A stretch of 64,000 bases of DNA. It comes from Cristatella mucedo (taxonomy: Eukaryota; Bryozoa; Phylactolaemata; Cristatellidae). Shown piece after piece: positions 58,441 to 64,000 of this stretch. Location: contig WPIO01000079.1 in the NCBI GenBank assembly GCA_009760855.2, positions 635,001-699,000 on the forward strand, written 5' to 3'. Every line of letters begins with the position of its first letter. Position 1 is the stretch's first letter. The notes beneath the pieces were generated by a model. The model did not search any database. It worked only from the letters and a program-made list of their open reading frames with translations, and had not been told where the DNA came from. Position numbers and translations under genes: made by a program.

Positions 58441-61050
58441 AGTGCTCTAGCTTGCATTCGTGTTAGTTGCAGAATTCTTCCGAAAACCGAAGTTCTTGCG
58501 AACATCGTATACAAAAACGATACAGCTAAGACCTTTTTAAAGTTATTCTGATAATTATTTGACCGTAGTGCGTAGAAAACTATGTGCCTATGGATATCTA
58601 AACGCTGATCAGTTTGGGCTGCTGCGTCCTCCTCACCTGCCGCTGCCTTAGCTACACCAGCCGCTAGAAACCAGCCTGTTACTTATGGTCGTCAGCAGCG
58701 GTTATCGCTTCGTCACCGTAGATCAAATCCGTTCCTAGATAATTAAGCTGTCGCTAAGATCCATGAACTATGCATTAACAAAAGAAAAGCACCCGGTAGC
58801 CACCCCAGTGGCCGAAACCGCCAGGTCACTCGCCGCTCGTTGGGCTGGAACTGAGATCTGACTACCCGCTCGTTTGGTATTCCTAGGATTGTCTCGAACC
58901 GCTCAGCACGCTCCCCCACTTGTGTCACTGTAAATCTCTCTAACTTAGTGGTCATCAGGCCTGTTGTAACCCCATCAGCCAGACTGACGCTTGCCTTTGG
59001 AATCCTCACTCTCAATGTGCAATAAACTTCTGGTAATAGGCGACCTTATTTCCTAAAATGGTATCGACCTGCTCACCCTAACTTAAACTTGGCTAACATA
59101 AAAAACTGCCCGACAATTAAAGGTGCAACTCCATCTGGTTTTTTCGGTCTTTCACACCCCAAAATCAATCAAAACTGGAGGTAGAGTTGCTATTATCGTG
59201 CGCTCGAAATTCAAAGTCAACCCGTTTGCAGTACCCTCGAAGCAATCTTTGGAATCAATTGTCTTGACTCGTCCGAAAACAGGCTATCTATAGTGGCAGT
59301 AGTCTATCGCCCACCGGGTACCGAATCCTCCTTCAGTTAGGATTTCTCCGATTTCATTCCATTTCTGTGTAAAAGAAATCGATCCTTCCTCGTTATGGGT
59401 GATTTCTACGTTCACTTTGATAACTTATCTGACGCTTTCAGCACCGAATTTCGTGTATTGACTGACTCATTGTCTCTTGTGGCTCATGTGCATGGCCCTA
59501 CTCACATCAATGGTCTAAACACGACCAGATTTGCTCACACAACTGCCCTTTTTCATCACCAATTATTACCAAATCCTGCTTATCTGACCACAAGCAGATC
59601 TCATTCAATATACAGTGTGTGCCCACCTCCTCCTCTAAAATAATCTGTGAATCGCGAAACCTCAAGACCCTTGACATCAATGCTGTCCTTGCGAGAATAT
59701 CCGTTTCACCTCTGCTGCTCAGTCCTCCCTCCGACATGTAATCAATGGTATATAGCCACAACACGAAACTAGCTGACACACTCGACAAGCTTGCACCTCT
59801 GACAAAGCGCACTGTGCGCCCTCGCCCAGACGGCCTACGGTTTACCACAGACTTTAAAAATGCCAGGTACACTAAGGGCAAGCTTGAAAAAGAATACAAA
59901 ATTTCGGGACCTGACTGTCCATCGAGAGGCATATGAAGACTTCTGTGGTTCGTACCAATCGGTCCTAGCAAACGCCGAGTCTAGCTTCTATAGAAACATC
60001 GCTGAATCACAGATGCACAATGTAAAAATCCTGATGCCGACGATACACCATCTCCTCAACCGCTCCCAGATTAGCTCGTTACCTGATGATCCTTGTGATT
60101 ATCTAGCCGATCGCTTCTCTCGATTCTTTGTGCAGAAGATATACAAGATCAGGGAATCCATACCTACGATGACAACATACCCACTAGATTGCTGTTCCCC
60201 GATTCCTGGCTGCACCTCAATGTCTACATTTAAGCTGGTCACTAGTGATCTAGTCCTGAAGTTCGTATCGATATCAGAGAAGACAACAAGTCCTCTGGGC
60301 CCTATTCCAACTGTCATGCTACTACGTTGCATTGATCTGCTGCTGCTATTCATAACTAACATCATTAATATGTCATTAGCCTCAGGTCATGTTCCAGGAC
60401 CTTTCAAAAAAGCTCTATCCGGGCCACTTCTTAAGGAAGCGACACTGGACCAAGAGAACTTGAGCAACTACCGCCCAGTTTCCCTTCTACCATTCATATC
60501 AAAGACACTGGAACGGTTCTTGGCGGACAGGCTGAACTGAAATATCAAAACTTCAAACCTTGATGGTAAGTTCCGGTCTGGCTTTACAGCTAATCACTCC
60601 ACAGAGTTGGCATTGCTTAGTGTATGGAACGACCTACTAAGAAATGCAGACATAAGTTGAGTGGCTCAGCTTGCTTTCCTCGATCTTTCGGCAGCTGTTG
60701 ATTCTATCGATCACCAAGTTCTTCTAGAGCCCGTATCATCTCGCCTGGGAATCACTGGCACCGCCCTGCAATGGTTCAGGTCCTATCTAGGTGAGAGACT
60801 TCAGAGTATTGACGTGAATGGAAAAAGACAATCCGAGATACCTCTGAAATATAGGGTACGTCAGGGCTCAGTGTTAGGTCCGGTTCTTTTCGCGGTTTAT
60901 ACTATCCCTCTTGCTGATGTGATTGCCAAGCACAATCTAGGCTTTCACTTCTATGCGGATGACACTCAGTTATACCTTCGCTTTGATCCCTCTCAGCCTT
61001 CGAGCACCTCAAATTCTCTCGACTAACTCGCTGCATGTATTTATGACATA
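58441..61050 (+). mobile_element. Array unit 2, longest unit with endonuclease
   Basis: 5' region 58441-59000. The apurinic-type endonuclease is in broken frames at about 59000-59640, with VAVVYRPPGTES near 59298 and MGDFYVHFDNLSD at 59395. The linker and fingers (frame 59860-60540) contain DLTVHREAYEDFCGSYQS, then GPIPTVMLLRCIDLLL and DQENLSNYRPVSLLPFISK. The palm (frame 60661-61026) has LDLSAAVDSIDHQVLLEPV, RQGSVLGPVLF and FYADDTQLYLRF. A TGA follows ADRLN between fingers and palm. Confidence 0.85.
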
Positions 61051-63002
61051 GAGCTGACTAGCGTGCGTTCGTGTTAGTTGCAGAATTCTTCCGAAAACCG
61101 AAGTTGTTGCGAAGGTCGTACACAGAAACGATACAGCAAAGACCTTTTTAAAGTTATTCTGATTGTTAGTCGACCGTAGTGCGTAGAAAATTACGTGCCT
61201 ATGGATATCTAAACGCTTATTGCTTCGGGCTGCTGTGTCCTCCATACCGGCTGCTGCCTTTGCTACGCCGGCGGCCAGTAACCTGCCTGTTAGTTATGGT
61301 CGTCAGCAGCTGTTATTGCTTCATCATCGTAGATTAAATGCGTTCCTAGATAATAATGTTGTCGCTAAGATCCATGAACTATATTATTAACAAAAGAAAA
61401 GCACCCGGTAGCCACCACAGTGGCCGCACATGCCAGATCACTTGCATGGCCCTCCCCACATTAAGGGTCACACACTCGACCAGATTTTCTCATATAATTG
61501 CACTTTGTCATCACCAATTATTACCAAATCATGCTTATCTGACCACATGCAGATCTCATTCAATCTACCGTGTGTGCCCACATCATCCTCTACAATAACC
61601 TGTGAATCGCGAAACCTCAGGACCCTTGACATCGATGCTGTCCGTGCGAGAATATCTGCTTCACCTCTGCTGCTCAATCCTCCCTCCGATCTCTCATCAT
61701 TGGTAGACAGCATCAACACGACACTAGCTGACACGCTAGACGAGTTTGCCCCTCTGACAAAGCGCACTGTGCGCCCCCGCCCAGACGGCCTATGGTTTAC
61801 CACAGACATTAAACTAGCCAAGTCTACTAAACGAAAGCTTGAAAAACCATACAAAGATCAGGACTAACTGTCCATCGACAGGCATATGAAGACTACTGTA
61901 GGTTATACCAATCAATCCTAGCAAAGGCTAAGTCTAGTTTTTATAAAAACATTGTTGAATCACAGATGCACAATCCAAAAATGCTGATGTCGACAATAAA
62001 CCATCTCCTCAACCGTTCCCAGATTAGCTCCTTACCTGATGATCCTAATGATGATCTAGCCGATCGCTTCTCTCGATTCTTTGTGCAGAAGATATACAAG
62101 ATCAGGGAATCCATACCTACGATGACAACATACCCACTAGATAGCTGTTCCCCGATTCCTGGCTGCACCTCAATGTCTACATTTAAGCAGGTCACTAGTG
62201 ATCTAGGCCTGAAGTTCGTATCGCAATCAGAGAAGACAACAAGTCCTCTGGACCCTATTCCAACTGTCTTGCTCCTACGTTGCATTGATCTGCTGCTGCC
62301 ATGCATAACTAACATCAATAATATGTCATTAGCCCCAGGTCATGTCCCAGGACCTTTCAAAAATGCTTTAGTCGGGCCACTTCTTAAGGAAGCGACATTG
62401 GACCAAGAGAACTTGAGCAACTGCCGCCCAGTCTTTCTTCTACCATTCATATCAAAGACACTGGAACGGTTCTTGGCGGACAAGCTGAACTGAAATATCA
62501 AAACTTCAAACCTCGATAGTAAGTTCCAGTCTGGCTGTACAGCTAATAACTCCACAGAGTCGGCATTGCTTAGGGTAGGCAACGACCTACTAAGGAATGC
62601 AGACATGGGTAGAGTGTCTCTGCTTGTTTTCCTTGATCGTTCGGCAGCTGTGTATAGTATCGATCACAAAGATCTTCTAGAGCGCGTCTCATCTCGCCTG
62701 GGCATCACTGGAACTGCTCTGCAATTGTTCAGGTCCTATCTCAGTGGGAGACTTCAGAGTATTGACGTGAATGGAAAAAGACCACCCGAGATACCTCTGA
62801 AATATAGGGTACGTCAGGCCTACGTGTTAGGTCCGGTTCTTTTCACGGTTTATACTCTCCCTCTTGCTGGTGTGATTGCCAAGCTCAATCTGGGCTTTCA
62901 CTTCTATTCGGATGACACTCACTTGTACCTTGGCTTTGATCCCTCTCAGCCTTCGAGCACCTCGAATTCTCTCAACTCACTCGCTGCATGTATTTATGAC
63001 AT
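61051..63002 (+). mobile_element. Array unit 3, with an internal deletion of the endonuclease
   Basis: Same layout as unit 2 but lacking the part equivalent to about 58834-59488, at ccagatcacttgcatggcc near 61435. The linker/fingers frame is 61966-62493, and the palm frame is 62566-63030 (FLDRSAAVYSIDHKDLLERV, FYSDDTHLYLGF with the active site changed to YSDD). The breakpoint matches unit 1 (acagtgctctagcttgca). Confidence 0.85.
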
Positions 63003-64000
63003 ACAGTGCTCTAGCTTGCATTCGTGTTAGTTGCAGAATTCTTCCGAAAACCGAAGTTCTTGCGAACATCGTATGCAGAAACGATACAGCTGAGACCTGT
63101 TTAAAGTTATTCTGATTGTTATTCGACCATAATGCGTAGAAAATTACGTGCCTATGGATATCTAAACGCTCATCACTTTGGGCTGCTTGGTCCTCCACGC
63201 CGGCTGCTGCCTTAGCTACGCCGGCGGCCAGTAACCTGCCTGTTAGTTATGGTCGTCAGCAGCTGTTATCGCTTCATCATCCTAGATCAAATGCGTTCCT
63301 AGATAATAATGTTGTCGCTAAGATCCATGAACTATGCATTAACAAAAGAAAAGCACCCGGTAGCCACCGCGGTGGCCGCAACCGCCAGATCACACGCTGG
63401 TCGTTGGGCTGCACTGTGAGCTGAGTACCCACTCGTTTGGTATTCCTAGGATTGTCTTGAACCGCTCAGTACGCTCCACCACATGCGTCACTGTAAATCC
63501 CTCTTACTTGGTGGTCATCAGGCCTATTGTAACTCCATCGGCCAGAATTAGCGCTTGCCAATAAAATCTTCACTCTCAATGTGCAATAAACCTCTGGTAA
63601 TATGCGACCTTATTTCTTAAAATGGTATCGACCTGCTCACCCTAACTTAAACTTGGCTAAAATCGATAAACTGCCCGACAATTAAAGATGCAACCCCATC
63701 TGGTTTCTTGCTCTTTCACACTCCTAGATCAATCCAAACTGGAGGTAGAGTTGCTATTATCGTGAGCTCGAAATTCAATGTCAAGCCATTTGCAGTACCC
63801 TCGAAGCAGTCTTTCGAATCAATTGTCTTGTCTCATCCGAAAACAGGCTATCTATCAATGCAGTAGTCTATCGCCCACCAGGTTGTACATCCTCATTTCG
63901 TTAAGATTTCTCCGATTTCATTCCGTTTCTTTGTGCAAGAAATCGATCCTTCCTCGTTATGGGTGATTTCTACGTTCACGTTGATAAGTTATCTGACGCT
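63003..64000 (+). mobile_element. Array unit 4, cut by the window edge
   Basis: 5' region and start of the endonuclease, ending at the GDFYVHVD-type block (gggtgatttctacgttcacg at about 63960). It retains the part deleted in unit 3. Confidence 0.8.

Larger units (their letters stand above)
57565..64000 (+). repeat. Tandem array of a LINE A segment
   Basis: Four head-to-tail units: 57565-58440 (5'-truncated), 58441-61050, 61051-63002 and 63003 to the window edge. Each complete unit runs from a non-coding 5' region through the endonuclease and linker to the first part of the reverse transcriptase. Each stops at the same place, just after the tgcatgtatttatgacata block, where it joins the 5' region of the next unit. 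The normal 3' half of LINE A is absent. Confidence 0.85.

Overview
The window looks like genomic DNA of an invertebrate metazoan. The signs are GC-rich unique sequence, many decayed CR1/L2-type non-LTR retrotransposons, tRNA-derived SINEs, a BED-finger hAT transposon and long microsatellites. I cannot name the species. Only one host gene is convincing: a single-exon, 401-residue type II membrane protein of the HtrL/YibB family on the minus strand at 1721-2926.

The centrepiece is an AT-rich block at about 3.5-22.8 kb, very different in composition from its GC-rich left flank. It carries a decayed virus-like element of the Polinton/adintovirus type. In order it holds: a protein-primed type B DNA polymerase; an acidic ORF; a tandem pair of small paralogous ORFs; two unknown ORFs; a long minus-strand gene with tail-fibre-type repeat modules; two ORFs, one with a membrane segment; a phospholipase A2-type protein; a minus-strand cluster (unknown ORF, adenain-like protease remnant, zinc-ribbon protein); an A32-like packaging ATPase; a polar helical ORF; a penton-like protein; two small ORFs; and a double jelly-roll major capsid protein. 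I found no integrase and no terminal inverted repeats. Nearly every gene has stops or frameshifts. In-frame stops are often TAA or TAG in otherwise clean frames. Several copies of one LINE family, and one SINE, have landed in it.

The rest, 22.9-64 kb, is mainly layers of mobile DNA. LINE A (CR1/L2-type, 3' end (ATT)n) is the commonest, with more than 15 fragments on both strands. LINE B is a second, related family. SINE S has a tRNA-like head and a tail resembling the LINE A 3' end; SINE D is a second tRNA-like family. Insertions are nested: LINE A in LINE A in the viral polymerase; LINE B in LINE A (27.6-28.9 kb); and SINE D in an hAT element in LINE A (41.1-45.1 kb). The hAT keeps both termini and an 8-bp target duplication with one mismatch. 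A RLE-type LINE fragment lies at 46.6-47.1 kb. A roughly 440-bp repeat occurs as an inverted pair at 32.6 and 53.6 kb.

The right end, about 57.6 kb to the window edge, is a head-to-tail tandem array of a LINE A segment (5' region, endonuclease, first part of the reverse transcriptase). Every unit breaks at the same reverse-transcriptase position, so this is tandem duplication and not repeated transposition. Coordinates of repeat edges were read by eye and may be off by several bases. No tRNA, rRNA or CRISPR array was found.
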